From positions 1 through 64,000 of the forward strand of contig CANCOC010000006.1 in the NCBI GenBank assembly GCA_947379755.1: a stretch of DNA of 64,000 nucleotides, given 5' to 3'. Position 1 is the stretch's first letter, and each line of letters starts with the position of its first letter. The DNA is from Alcaligenaceae bacterium (GTDB taxonomy: Bacteria; Pseudomonadota; Gammaproteobacteria; Burkholderiales; Burkholderiaceae_B). Below the pieces are notes generated by a model. That model was not told where the DNA came from. It made no database searches and saw nothing but the letters and a program-made list of their open reading frames with translations. A program made the position numbers and the translations under genes. Shown here one piece after another: positions 8,347 through 17,127 of the stretch.

Positions 8347-9279
8347 ATGGCCACATCACGTAAAGTCATTATTACTTGTGCTGCAACAGGCGCAATTCAC
8401 ACACCCAGCATGTCTCCATATCTGCCCGTCACGGCCGATGAAATTGCAAAGTCAGCGATTGACGCCGCAAAAGCGGGCGCCGCGATCCTGCACTTGCATG
8501 CGCGCGATCCTAAAGATGGCAAGCCATCCCAGGACCCTGAGCTGTTTCGCCCTTTTCTGGACAAGATTAAAGCCGCAACCAATGCCGTGATCAACATCAC
8601 GACCGGTGGCAGTCCACATATGACGGTTGAAGAGCGTATGCGTCCGGCAATGACCTTCCAGCCGGAAGTTGCATCCCTGAACATGGGTTCGATGAACTTC
8701 GGTCTGTTCCCAATGCTGGATCGTTTTAAAGAATTCAAGCACGATTGGGAGCGCCAGCACCTTGAAAACAGCCGCGATCTAATTTTTAAAAACACCTATA
8801 ACGATATTGAAACGATTCTGCGTCGCGGTTCGGAAAACGGCACAAAGTTTGAATTTGAGTGCTACGACATCAGCCATCTCTACAATTTGTCGCATTTTGT
8901 CGACCGCGGCCTGGTCAAAGGGCCAATTTTTATTCAATCGGTTTTTGGCATCCTTGGTGGTATTGGGCCACATCCGGAAGATTTGATGCACATGCGCCGG
9001 ACAGCTGATCGTTTGTTCGGTGATCAGTATCAGTGGTCGATCTTGGGCGCTGGCCGCAACCAGATCGCGCTTGCCTCGATTGGTGCTGCGATGGGTTCGC
9101 ATGTGCGGGTGGGCCTGGAGGATTCGCTCTGGATTGGCCCCGGCAAACTCGCTTCATCCAATGCCGAACAGGTCACACGCATCCGGACCGTTCTCGAGGC
9201 GCTTAACCTTGAAGTGGCGACACCAGACGAAGCGCGGCAGATTCTTGGCCTCAAAGGTGCCGCGAACGTCAACTTTTAA
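8347..9279 (+). CDS. BKACE family 3-keto acid cleavage enzyme (DUF849)
   Basis: 310 aa, a TIM-barrel enzyme of the 3-keto-5-aminohexanoate cleavage family: a beta-keto acid plus acetyl-CoA gives acetoacetate plus a new acyl-CoA. Zinc ligands are visible as H49 and H51 in LHLHARD and E258 in GLEDSLW; R237 (GAGRNQ) and D259 match the conserved active site. The full family length is present. It sits in a run with the preceding dehydrogenase, a Bug receptor and an M20 amidohydrolase, suggesting a catabolic operon. Which beta-keto acid is cleaved cannot be read from the sequence; the family covers many substrates. Confidence 0.88.
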   Translation: MATSRKVIITCAATGAIHTPSMSPYLPVTADEIAKSAIDAAKAGAAILHLHARDPKDGKPSQDPELFRPFLDKIKAATNAVINITTGGSPHMTVEERMRPAMTFQPEVASLNMGSMNFGLFPMLDRFKEFKHDWERQHLENSRDLIFKNTYNDIETILRRGSENGTKFEFECYDISHLYNLSHFVDRGLVKGPIFIQSVFGILGGIGPHPEDLMHMRRTADRLFGDQYQWSILGAGRNQIALASIGAAMGSHVRVGLEDSLWIGPGKLASSNAEQVTRIRTVLEALNLEVATPDEARQILGLKGAANVNF

Positions 9280-9343
9280 ATGTATAGTTTGATCCGCAGG
9301 TACACCGTACTTGCTGCTCAAACTATCTTTAAGAGACCCCCCC

Positions 9344-10312
9344 ATGTTTACGACCGGCCTGAAATCCCGACTTCTATCTCTGACGTTCGCCTCAATGTTT
9401 TTGACTGGTGCTGCGTTCGCGCAAGATAAAACGATGCGGATTGTGGTGCCGTTTGCTGCGGGTGCGGTGCAGGACACGCTGGCACGCAGTATCAATGGAG
9501 AGCTCAGCGCTGCGCTCAAACAAACCGTCATTGTTGAGAACAAAGCGGGCGCGGGGGGCACGATCGGAACGGCGCTGGTTGCAAAGTCTGTACCTGATGG
9601 TTCAATGATGGACCTGGCTGCAGCCAGTCATCTGATTGCAAAATATTTGTATGGCAACCTCGCCTACGATCCGGTCACAAGTTTTGCACCGGCTGCCTAT
9701 ATTGGAAATGCAAGCTATATCCTGATGGTACCGGGTGATTTGCCCGTGACCAGCGTCGCAGATTTCATCCGGCTGGTCAAAGCCTCTCCCGGTAAGTTCA
9801 ACTATGCCTCTGCAGGCAACGGTAGTGCAACGCATCTGTCCATGGCGTACTTTGCAGGAATGGCAGGGCTCGAGATGGAACATATTCCGACAAAATCTAC
9901 CGGCGAAGCTGTGATGGAGGTTCTGTCCGGACGTGCGCAGGCTGTGATTGCCGCCAACGTTGCTGCGCTGGGCTATCAGCAGGATAAGCGCGTGAAGTTA
10001 CTGGCGGTGACCTCGGCGACCCGCTCTAAATTCATTCCAGGCTTGCCAACGGTTGCCGAGTCGGGTTTGCCGGGCTTCGAGTTCACCTCCTGGTTTGGCT
10101 TGTTGGCTCCGAGCGCCACCCCCGTCGCTATCCTGGACAATACCCAGGCAGCAATGGCCGGCTTGCTCAAGGATCCCGTTGTCCTTGAGCGCCTGGCCAA
10201 GCAAGGCATTGAGACTGAGATTCTGACCAATGCCCAGTTTGGAGAAATCCTTAAAAAATCGGATGTCCAGATGGCCGATGTGGTCAAAAAGTCTGGCGCA
10301 AAGGTTCAATAA
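9344..10312 (+). CDS. Bug/TctC-family periplasmic solute receptor (2)
   Basis: 322 aa from the ATG at 9344; an upstream in-frame TTG at 9311 is unlikely. Signal peptide to about residue 26 (TGAAFAQ). Family motifs are MRIVVPFAAGAVQDTLARS, VIVENKAGAGGTIGT and FGLLAPSATPVAILDN. It shows variation where most Bug proteins have PDGYT (here PDGSMMDL), a site near the ligand. It lies between BKACE and the M20 hydrolase, with the stop codon directly followed by the next ATG, so its ligand is probably the substrate of this pathway or a precursor. No TctAB partner is present. Confidence 0.88.
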   Translation: MFTTGLKSRLLSLTFASMFLTGAAFAQDKTMRIVVPFAAGAVQDTLARSINGELSAALKQTVIVENKAGAGGTIGTALVAKSVPDGSMMDLAAASHLIAKYLYGNLAYDPVTSFAPAAYIGNASYILMVPGDLPVTSVADFIRLVKASPGKFNYASAGNGSATHLSMAYFAGMAGLEMEHIPTKSTGEAVMEVLSGRAQAVIAANVAALGYQQDKRVKLLAVTSATRSKFIPGLPTVAESGLPGFEFTSWFGLLAPSATPVAILDNTQAAMAGLLKDPVVLERLAKQGIETEILTNAQFGEILKKSDVQMADVVKKSGAKVQ

Positions 10313-11506
10313 ATGAAACTTGTAGACGCGTTCGCCGATTACAGCCGTTTTGTCAGTATCAGGCGTGATATTCATGCGCATCCTGAACTTGGCTTTGATG
10401 AGCACCGGACCTCGGAAATTGTTGCGACCCTGCTGCAGGAATGGGGCATTGAAGTGCATCGCGGGGTAGCCGGCACCGGTGTAGTCGGCGTGCTCAGGGC
10501 GGGAACCAGCACGCGCAGTATCGGGTTGCGTGCGGATATGGATTGCCTGCCTTTACAGGAGCTTAATCAGTTTGCCCACAAATCGACTCAGGATGGGCAG
10601 ATGCATGCCTGTGGCCATGATGGCCATACGACCATGTTATTGGCCGCTGCATGGCACCTGTCAAACACACGGCATTTCGATGGCACGGTCAACTTTGTGT
10701 TTCAGCCCGCCGAAGAAATGGGACGTGCCGGCGCAAAAAAAATGATTGAAGACGGTCTGTTTGAAAGGTTTCCGTGTGATGCAATTTTTGGGCTGCACAA
10801 CTTTTCAATAGGTAACGTTGGAGGCTTTGCGCTCAATGACGGTGCGTTCATGGCCTCAAGCAATACCTTTAAAGTCACCATGAAAGGTCGTGGCACCCAC
10901 GCCTCCATGCCGCATACCGGGGTGGATCCCGTAGCACCCGTGCTTGCTCTGGCGACAGCTTTACAGGGCCTTGTTTCAAAGGTGATCCCTAGCACCGAAC
11001 GTGCACTGCTCGCCGTCACCCAGTTGCAGGGTTCCGTTGCCCCCAACATTATTCCGGATGAGGCAACCCTGGGCGGGACGGTACGTACTTTTTCATTGGC
11101 TGCACTCGACCGGATTGAGGAGCGACTGCGCACGCTTGCGACCCATATTGCCCAGTCCTTTGAATGCGAGGCCGAGATTTTTTTCAGACGCGCCTCCCCA
11201 CCGGTGATGAACCATCCGCGTGAGGCGCATTTTGCTGCCGAAGTGATGCGAGAGGTGGTCGGTGCCGAGCTGGTCAATGACCAGTTCCCCGGTGTGCTGA
11301 CGGCAGAAGACTTCGCCCATATGCTGCTTGCACGGCCTGGTTGCTATGCATTCATCGGCAATGGAGAGGGCAAGCATCGTCTGGAAGGCCATGGTGAAGG
11401 CGCGTGCATCTTGCATAATGCGTCCTACGATTTTAATGATTCCATCATTCCTGTCGGGGCTAGCTACTTTGTACGTTTGAGCGAAAAGTGGCTCAAGCCA
11501 GAGTGA
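10313..11506 (+). CDS. M20-family amidohydrolase (hippurate / IAA-amino acid hydrolase-like)
   Basis: 397 aa metallo-amidohydrolase of the M20D group, which cleaves N-acyl amino acids. Metal-site residues are visible: C100 and H102 in HACGHDGH, E133/E134 in PAEEMG, H161 in GLHNF, and a late His in ILHNASYDFND. The dimerisation domain lies in between (MKGRGTHASMPHTGVDPV). No signal peptide, so it acts in the cytosol. The start codon follows the Bug stop with no gap, showing co-translation, and a strong terminator follows. It probably frees an amino or acyl group from an imported amide before the dehydrogenase/BKACE steps. Confidence 0.87.
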   Translation: MKLVDAFADYSRFVSIRRDIHAHPELGFDEHRTSEIVATLLQEWGIEVHRGVAGTGVVGVLRAGTSTRSIGLRADMDCLPLQELNQFAHKSTQDGQMHACGHDGHTTMLLAAAWHLSNTRHFDGTVNFVFQPAEEMGRAGAKKMIEDGLFERFPCDAIFGLHNFSIGNVGGFALNDGAFMASSNTFKVTMKGRGTHASMPHTGVDPVAPVLALATALQGLVSKVIPSTERALLAVTQLQGSVAPNIIPDEATLGGTVRTFSLAALDRIEERLRTLATHIAQSFECEAEIFFRRASPPVMNHPREAHFAAEVMREVVGAELVNDQFPGVLTAEDFAHMLLARPGCYAFIGNGEGKHRLEGHGEGACILHNASYDFNDSIIPVGASYFVRLSEKWLKPE

Positions 11507-11592
11507 TGCCAGTTCGTTTGCGGCAGGTCGGTATCTCATGCGATCCTGGTCTCTCTGGCACAAAATTTAGTCTGAGTTAGGGTATTCGCCCG

Positions 11593-11623
11593 GTAAAAAC
11601 GCCCTTTTCCGGGGCGTTTTTAC
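11593..11623. terminator. strong intrinsic terminator after the M20 gene
   Basis: GTAAAAACGCCC (11593-11604) pairs with GGGCGTTTTTAC (11612-11623) over 12 bases with a 7-base loop. The stem ends in A and T runs on either side, so it can work in both directions. It separates the dehydrogenase-BKACE-Bug-M20 block from the TRAP block. Confidence 0.82.
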
Positions 11624-11705
11624 TGCTAATTTCGTTATGATCTAGGGTTGATGCTTTCCCCCCAATAATTTTTAGTGCTGGAGTGGGGATGGCTGCGGAG
11701 ACGAA

Positions 11706-12245
11706 ATGAAACAGTTACTGACAGTGGCCCGGTTAATCGACCGGGTAACTGATTTTTTTGCAGGATTTGCCAAATGGGCGGTACTGATGTGTAGCTTCAT
11801 CAGCGCTGCGAATGCGGTGGTGCGATACACCATTGGCTATAGCTCGAACGCCTGGCTTGAAATCCAGTGGTATTTGTTTGCCGCCTGCGTCATGCTGGGT
11901 GCTGCTCAAGTACTGCGTGTCAACGAGCACGTACGCGTTGATGTGATTTATGGAACATTGAAAAGCCGTAGCCGAGTCTGGATCGATCTTTTTGGACTGA
12001 CCTTCTTTCTGATGCCGGCCATGCTGCTATTTACCTATCTCTCCTGGCCACTGTTTGTCAGCATGCTGATTTCCCAGGAAATGTCCGGCAATTCTGGAGG
12101 TCTGATCCGCTGGCCCGCGATGATGCTATTGCCACTTGGATTTGGTTTGATGGTTGCACAAGGGATTTCAGAGATCATCAAAAGGGTGGGCTGGCTCACA
12201 GGCCAATATGAAATGGATCTCCATTACGAGAGGCCACTGCAATGA
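11706..12245 (+). CDS. TRAP transporter small permease (DctQ-type)
   Basis: 179 aa with four hydrophobic segments (about residues 20-40, 55-75, 95-118, 138-158) and the family pattern NAVVRYTIGYSSNAWLEIQWYLFAACVMLGAAQVLRVNEHVRVDV. GCGGAGACGAA precedes the ATG. It overlaps the large permease by 4 bases (ATGA). TRAP systems import organic acids using an ion gradient and normally need a DctP receptor; none is encoded next to it. The nearest receptor genes are Bug type. Confidence 0.88.
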   Translation: MKQLLTVARLIDRVTDFFAGFAKWAVLMCSFISAANAVVRYTIGYSSNAWLEIQWYLFAACVMLGAAQVLRVNEHVRVDVIYGTLKSRSRVWIDLFGLTFFLMPAMLLFTYLSWPLFVSMLISQEMSGNSGGLIRWPAMMLLPLGFGLMVAQGISEIIKRVGWLTGQYEMDLHYERPLQ

Positions 12246-13735
12246 GCATGCAAAATTTTGCCCCCCTGATGTTCCTGGGGCTGATCATCATCATGCTGAT
12301 TGGCTTTCCCGTCGCATTTTCACTTTCTGCCCTGGGGCTGCTGTCCGGGTTCATTGCTATTCAGATGAACTGGTTTCCTGTCAGCTTTATGTACAACCTG
12401 CCACTGAATATTTTCAGTATTCTGTCTAACGACCTGCTGCTGGCAATTCCCTTCTTTACCCTGATGGGAGCTGTGCTTGAGAAGTGCGGCCTGGCGGAGG
12501 ATATGCTTGATTCGATGGGGCAGCTCTTCGGTCCGATCCGTGGTGGCCTGGGTTACTCGGTGATTCTGGTTGGCTTCATTCTTGGTGCGATCACCGGGAC
12601 GGTGGCCGGACAGGTCATTGCCATGTCGATGATTTCCTTGCCTGTCATGATGCGCTACGGCTACAACATGCGTTATGCAACCGGGGTGCTTGCTGCCTCC
12701 GGGACCATTACACAGCTTGTGCCACCTTCGCTGGTGCTGGTTGTCATGGCAGACCAGCTCGGACGTTCCGTCGGGGATATGTATAAAGGAGCCTGGGGGC
12801 CATCGATTCTGCAGGTCTTGATTTTCCTGCTCTATACCTTTGCACTGTCACGCTTTCGCCCTTCCCATTTGCCAGGGCTGCCGCGTGAGGCACGCACGCT
12901 TGATGGCTGGGCACTCTGGAAAAAGTGCCTGCGTGGCATCATTCCCTCGGCCATCCTGATTTTTGCAGTGCTGGGCAGTATGGGTGGCTTGCCAGGAATG
13001 AACACAGCCATCGCTACGCCGACTGAAGCGGGCGCCATGGGTGCCATGGGCGCCATCCTCCTGGCAGCGATTCATGGCAGGCTGAACTGGCCGATTGTGC
13101 GTGATGGCATGACAAACACCATGCGCATTACGGCGATGGTGGTGTTCATTCTGATCGGTTCGCGCACCTTCTCACTGGTATTCCAGGGTGTGGATGGGGC
13201 GCTCTGGATTGAGCATCTGTTGTCAAGCCTGCCCGGTGGACAGATTGGCTTTCTGATCGTCGTCAATATATTTGTATTCTTTTTGGCCTTCTTCCTCGAC
13301 TTTTTTGAGATCGCCTTCATTATCCTGCCGATGCTGGCACCCGTGGCAAACAAGCTTGGCATCGACATGATCTGGTTCGGTGTGTTGCTATGTGTCAATA
13401 TGCAGACAAGCTTTATGCATCCTCCTTTTGGATTCGCATTGTTTTATCTGCGCAGCTCCGCTGACACGTTGTTCAAAACTGGCTCGCTTCCGTCGAAAGT
13501 CCTTTCGCGCGATATCTATCTGGGGTCAATTCCCTGGGTGTTGTTGCAGCTGATTCTGGTCCTCGTGGTGATCTTTTTCCCTCAGACGGTGACTGTATTC
13601 CTGGACAAACCAATTGTTGTGGATGTCAACACGATCAAGATTGAGCTGCCAGAAAGTGATCTGGACCAGACCGATATTCAGGACGATCAGACGATGAACA
13701 ACCTGATGCGCGGCATGACGAAAGAAAGCAAATAG
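12242..13735 (+). CDS. TRAP transporter large permease (DctM-type)
   Basis: 497 aa, many-helix ion-coupled permease. Family pattern: FLGLIIIMLIGFPVAFSLSALGL at the N-terminus, LLAIPFFTLMGAVLEKCGLAEDML, GSGT-like SGTITQLVPPSLVLV, and FLAFFLDFFEIAFIILPML. It is longer than the usual roughly 425-430 residues because of an insertion after residue 200 and an acidic cytoplasmic tail (residues about 465-497, rich in Asp/Glu/Gln). This matches the larger TRAP subfamily. It overlaps dctQ by 4 bases and ends 2 bases before the next small membrane protein. Confidence 0.9.
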   Translation: MSMQNFAPLMFLGLIIIMLIGFPVAFSLSALGLLSGFIAIQMNWFPVSFMYNLPLNIFSILSNDLLLAIPFFTLMGAVLEKCGLAEDMLDSMGQLFGPIRGGLGYSVILVGFILGAITGTVAGQVIAMSMISLPVMMRYGYNMRYATGVLAASGTITQLVPPSLVLVVMADQLGRSVGDMYKGAWGPSILQVLIFLLYTFALSRFRPSHLPGLPREARTLDGWALWKKCLRGIIPSAILIFAVLGSMGGLPGMNTAIATPTEAGAMGAMGAILLAAIHGRLNWPIVRDGMTNTMRITAMVVFILIGSRTFSLVFQGVDGALWIEHLLSSLPGGQIGFLIVVNIFVFFLAFFLDFFEIAFIILPMLAPVANKLGIDMIWFGVLLCVNMQTSFMHPPFGFALFYLRSSADTLFKTGSLPSKVLSRDIYLGSIPWVLLQLILVLVVIFFPQTVTVFLDKPIVVDVNTIKIELPESDLDQTDIQDDQTMNNLMRGMTKESK

Positions 13736-13737
13736 TC

Positions 13738-14181
13738 ATGACCTCCAAGCAGATACCTGAGGATGCAACACCTCTTGCAGAAGGCCCCGCCTTTCCCTTG
13801 CTGGTCAAGGGCATGGCGAGCCTGATGATGCTTGCCATGATTTACTGGGGTGTCGGTGCTGCGGGTCAGATGGTGTGGGAAGATTTTTCAACGGGTGCCG
13901 CGCTCTTGTATGGTGGCGCACTATTGATTTCTCTCGTCGTCTATGTCTGGATCCTGAAAAGCCGGACCCTGATTAGCAGATCGACCATTGAGCAAACCTG
14001 GATCTGGAACAAACGTGTGAATATCGCGGATATCCGTCAGGCCAAGTTCATTTATGTGCCTTATCTGAGCTGGCTTGTCGCTCCGCGGCTGATCGTACGT
14101 GCAGGTCCGGCAGTGAGTGTGTTTTATACCGCAAGTCCAGAGGTTCAGCGGGCGTTTGCCTGTCTGATGCTGGGAAAATAA
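13738..14181 (+). CDS. unrecognised two-helix membrane protein linked to TRAP genes
   Basis: 147 aa; I do not recognise the family. There are two transmembrane helices (about residues 22-45 and 56-76) and then a roughly 70-residue C-terminal domain with alternating beta pattern (SRTLISRSTIEQTWIWNKRVNIADIRQ...APRLIVRAG...VFYTAS) that looks like a small PH-type domain of the kind found in bacterial membrane proteins. It starts 2 bases after the large permease stop, so it is surely co-translated. It could be a TRAP accessory subunit. No catalytic motif is seen. Confidence 0.65.
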   Translation: MTSKQIPEDATPLAEGPAFPLLVKGMASLMMLAMIYWGVGAAGQMVWEDFSTGAALLYGGALLISLVVYVWILKSRTLISRSTIEQTWIWNKRVNIADIRQAKFIYVPYLSWLVAPRLIVRAGPAVSVFYTASPEVQRAFACLMLGK

Positions 14182-14250
14182 AAAAGCATCGCAGGCATCC
14201 AGCCTAAGCGAGCGAGACAAGTTATTCATCTGTACGATGGGGAGTCGAAC

Positions 14251-15264
14251 ATGACCGCAAATCATATTGCATGCCTGTTGCCACGCGCGCTGACGGGATT
14301 AATCATAAAAATCTCAGGCATTGTGGCATTGAGTTGTCTGGCACTGGCCGCACGGGCAGCCGATTATCCTGATAAGCCAATTTCAATCCTGGTGGGGTTT
14401 CCTCCTGGCACCTCTACAGATTCTGTTGCACGGATTCTGGGTGAGCGACTCAGCAAAGAGCTGGGACAGCCCATCATCATTAAAAATCGACCCGGCGTGG
14501 GGGGCAGTCTAGCGGTCAGTGAGCTGGCCAAAACCAAGCCGGATGGATATACGATCGCGCTGTCAGCCTCTGGTCCACTGGGGATCAATCCCCATCTGCT
14601 CAAGAACCTTAATTATGATGCACTGAGCGATTTTGCCGCGATCGGACAGACATCATGGCTGCCCTTTTTATTGGTCACCAATAAAACGAAAGGTCTGGAT
14701 ACTTTTCCCAAGCTTGTTGAGTATGCCCGTGCAAATCCTGGAACACTGACCTATGCCTCGACTGGCCTGGGTACAACCAGTCATTTGCTCATGGCCATGC
14801 TGCTTGAAAGAACGCATCTAAAAATGGTGCACGTACCCTATACAGGGAGCAGCCAGTCTCAGGGTGATGTGATTGGCGGCAACGTCGATATGACACTCGA
14901 TACGCTGGTGACCACGTTGCCCCATGTCAAGTCCGGTCGACTCAATGGCCTTGCTGTCAGTACGAGTGATCATGCCAATCTGGACAAGTCGATTCCAACC
15001 TTACAGGAACAGGGCGTACCGGACTTCAACATGGGGGCATGGCTTGGCTTTGTTGCCCCAAAAGGTACGCCACCTGATATCGTGAAGCTGTTGCACGACA
15101 AAATCAATCAGGCCCTGAGTGATCCCGAGATCGCACAAAAACTGGAGTCGCTTGGTGCGCAAGTGGTCATGAGCCCAACGCCTGCAGCATTTGAATCCTT
15201 GATCGTGAAGAACTATGACACGTGGGGTAAGCTGATCAAACAAGCAGGACTTGAGCAGCAATAG
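14251..15264 (+). CDS. Bug/TctC-family periplasmic solute receptor (3)
   Basis: 337 aa with GGGGAG just upstream of the ATG. Signal peptide to about residue 36 (LAARAA). Motifs are YPDKPISILVGFPPGTSTDSVARIL, IIIKNRPGVGGSLA, KPDGYTIALS and GFVAPKGTPPDIVKLLHDKI. It sits downstream of the DctP-less TRAP pair and upstream of an SDR. Known Bug proteins work with TctAB-type permeases or as sensors; pairing with TRAP membrane subunits would be unusual and is only suggested by position. Confidence 0.9.
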   Translation: MTANHIACLLPRALTGLIIKISGIVALSCLALAARAADYPDKPISILVGFPPGTSTDSVARILGERLSKELGQPIIIKNRPGVGGSLAVSELAKTKPDGYTIALSASGPLGINPHLLKNLNYDALSDFAAIGQTSWLPFLLVTNKTKGLDTFPKLVEYARANPGTLTYASTGLGTTSHLLMAMLLERTHLKMVHVPYTGSSQSQGDVIGGNVDMTLDTLVTTLPHVKSGRLNGLAVSTSDHANLDKSIPTLQEQGVPDFNMGAWLGFVAPKGTPPDIVKLLHDKINQALSDPEIAQKLESLGAQVVMSPTPAAFESLIVKNYDTWGKLIKQAGLEQQ

Positions 15265-15317
15265 CAGCACAGCGTTTAATTTTTTCAGAACGATATTCAA
15301 TAGGCAGAGAGGAAGTC

Positions 15318-16112
15318 ATGTTAAGACTAGACGGCAAGGTCGCATTGGTCACAGGCTGCGGCACACACGGTGAAGGTTGGGGCAATGGCAAAGCTATTTC
15401 TGTACTGTTGGCCCGGCAGGGCGCGAAAGTGTTTGGTGCAGATCTGAGTCTGGCTGCTGCGCAGGAAACACAGCGCATCATCAACGAGGAGGGCGGTGAG
15501 GCACACGTGATGGCCGCCAATGTTACACAGTCGGCAGGCGTCAAAGAGATGGTCGATGCCTGTATGGCTCAATATGGCCGGATTGATATTCTCATCAATA
15601 ACGTCGGACGTTCAGAGCCGGGTGGTCCGGTGGAAATGAGCGAAGAGACCTGGGATGAGCAGATGGATGTCAACGTCAAGACCGCATTTCTCTGCTGTAA
15701 GGCGGTTCTGCCCATTATGGAAAAACAAGGGGTGGGTGCCGTAGTGAGCATTTCCTCCGTTGCCGGATTGCGCTATGTGGGCAAGCCGCAGGTTGGCTAT
15801 GCAGCCGGTAAGGCGGCGCTCATGCAGCTCACTCAAACAACGGCTGTCATTTATGCTGATCGTGGCGTGCGGCTCAATTGCGTGGCCCCCGGACTCGTTT
15901 TTACACCGCTGGTTAAAAGACTGGCTGATAAATATGCAAAAGGCGATTTCGAAGGCTTTGTTGCACATCGCCACAAACAGGTGCCGGCCGGATTCATGGG
16001 CGATGCGTGGGATGTCGCCAATACCGTTGTATTTCTTGCCAGTGATGAGAGTCGCTACATCACGGGTCAGACGATTGTGGTGGACGGCGGGTTGATTTCT
16101 GCCACTCGCTAA
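15318..16112 (+). CDS. short-chain dehydrogenase/reductase
   Basis: 264 aa classical SDR. The cofactor loop is TGCGTHGEGWGNGKA, longer than the usual TGxxxGIG, followed by strand 2 ending GADLS, which suggests NAD(H). NNVG is in strand 4; the catalytic Ser is in ISSVAG and Tyr/Lys in YAAGK; the C-terminal SRYITGQTIVVDGG segment is typical. Cytosolic. It is in a run with the upstream Bug gene and the downstream quinone oxidoreductase-like gene, so it likely takes part in the same unknown catabolic route. Substrate not deducible. Confidence 0.88.
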   Translation: MLRLDGKVALVTGCGTHGEGWGNGKAISVLLARQGAKVFGADLSLAAAQETQRIINEEGGEAHVMAANVTQSAGVKEMVDACMAQYGRIDILINNVGRSEPGGPVEMSEETWDEQMDVNVKTAFLCCKAVLPIMEKQGVGAVVSISSVAGLRYVGKPQVGYAAGKAALMQLTQTTAVIYADRGVRLNCVAPGLVFTPLVKRLADKYAKGDFEGFVAHRHKQVPAGFMGDAWDVANTVVFLASDESRYITGQTIVVDGGLISATR

Positions 16113-16147
16113 TTCGTAACTATCCTTTACAACAGGAAAATCACATC

Positions 16148-17122
16148 ATGAAAGCAGTTGTTCTCAATACAGAAGGCTTCAGCATTACAGACACCGTGCG
16201 TCCAGTGCCTACGGATGAACAGGTGTTGGTGCGCGTCAGGGCGTGTGGTTTGAATCGTGCGGATCTTGGTGTGATTGCCGGTGGCAAGCATGGTGCACAG
16301 GGTGGTGCTGGAACAGTTCCTGGTCTGGAATGGGCAGGGGAAGTCGTTGAGGTTGGTGCAAAAGCACGCGGTCTGAAAGTGGGTGACCGTGTGATGTGCT
16401 CTGGCTCTGGAGGGTATGCCGAGTATGCCGTCTCGGATTGGGGGCGGACGATGGAGTTGCCTTCAGCCAACATGTCGTTTGAGCAGGCTGTGACACTGCC
16501 GATTGCAGTGTTGACGATGCATAATGCACTCGTGACGGTTGGCGGGTTGCGGGCCGGAGAAACGATCCTGATTCAAGGTGCATCTTCGGGCGTCGGCCTG
16601 ATGGCTATGCAAATCGCAAAAGCCATGGGTGCAAAAACCGTGATAGGTACCTCCTCTAATCCCGCGCGCCGCGCGCAACTTAAAAATCATGGCGCAGATA
16701 TTGTGCTGGATAACAGTGATCCACAGTGGCCACAGCATGCGCTTGATGCGACGCAAGGTCAGGGCGTGGACCTGATCATCGACCAGTTGTCGGGATCATT
16801 TGCGAACCAAAATATGCAAGCCTGCAAAATTCTGGGCCGCATTGTCAATGTCGGCCGACTTGCCGGACGTTTCGCCGAGTTTGACTTTGATCTGCATGCG
16901 CTTAAACGCATCACATACACCGGCGTGACATTTCGTACTCGTAGCGTGGATGAAGTGCGTGACATTACCTCGCGCGCGATTGCAGACCTGGGCGTACATC
17001 TCAAATCCGGCAAGCTTGCGCTGCCGATTGATAGCTCCTTCAAGTTTGAAAAAATTGCTGACGCTTTTGCACGGATGCGCGCCAATCAGCATTTCGGCAA
17101 AATTGTTGTCACGATGGATTGA
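16148..17122 (+). CDS. NADPH:quinone oxidoreductase-like MDR dehydrogenase
   Basis: 324 aa medium-chain dehydrogenase. GroES-like N-terminal domain (VRVRACGLNRADLGVIAGG, PGLEWAGEVVEVG) and nucleotide-binding domain with AssGVG-type loop (IQGASSGVGLMAMQIAKAMG) near residue 145. The catalytic and structural zinc cysteine clusters are absent, which places it with zeta-crystallin/quinone oxidoreductases rather than zinc alcohol dehydrogenases. It follows the SDR after 35 bases; the downstream flavoprotein starts 6 bases after its stop. It probably reduces an enoyl or quinone intermediate, but this is inference. Confidence 0.87.
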   Translation: MKAVVLNTEGFSITDTVRPVPTDEQVLVRVRACGLNRADLGVIAGGKHGAQGGAGTVPGLEWAGEVVEVGAKARGLKVGDRVMCSGSGGYAEYAVSDWGRTMELPSANMSFEQAVTLPIAVLTMHNALVTVGGLRAGETILIQGASSGVGLMAMQIAKAMGAKTVIGTSSNPARRAQLKNHGADIVLDNSDPQWPQHALDATQGQGVDLIIDQLSGSFANQNMQACKILGRIVNVGRLAGRFAEFDFDLHALKRITYTGVTFRTRSVDEVRDITSRAIADLGVHLKSGKLALPIDSSFKFEKIADAFARMRANQHFGKIVVTMD

Positions 17123-17127
17123 GTAGC

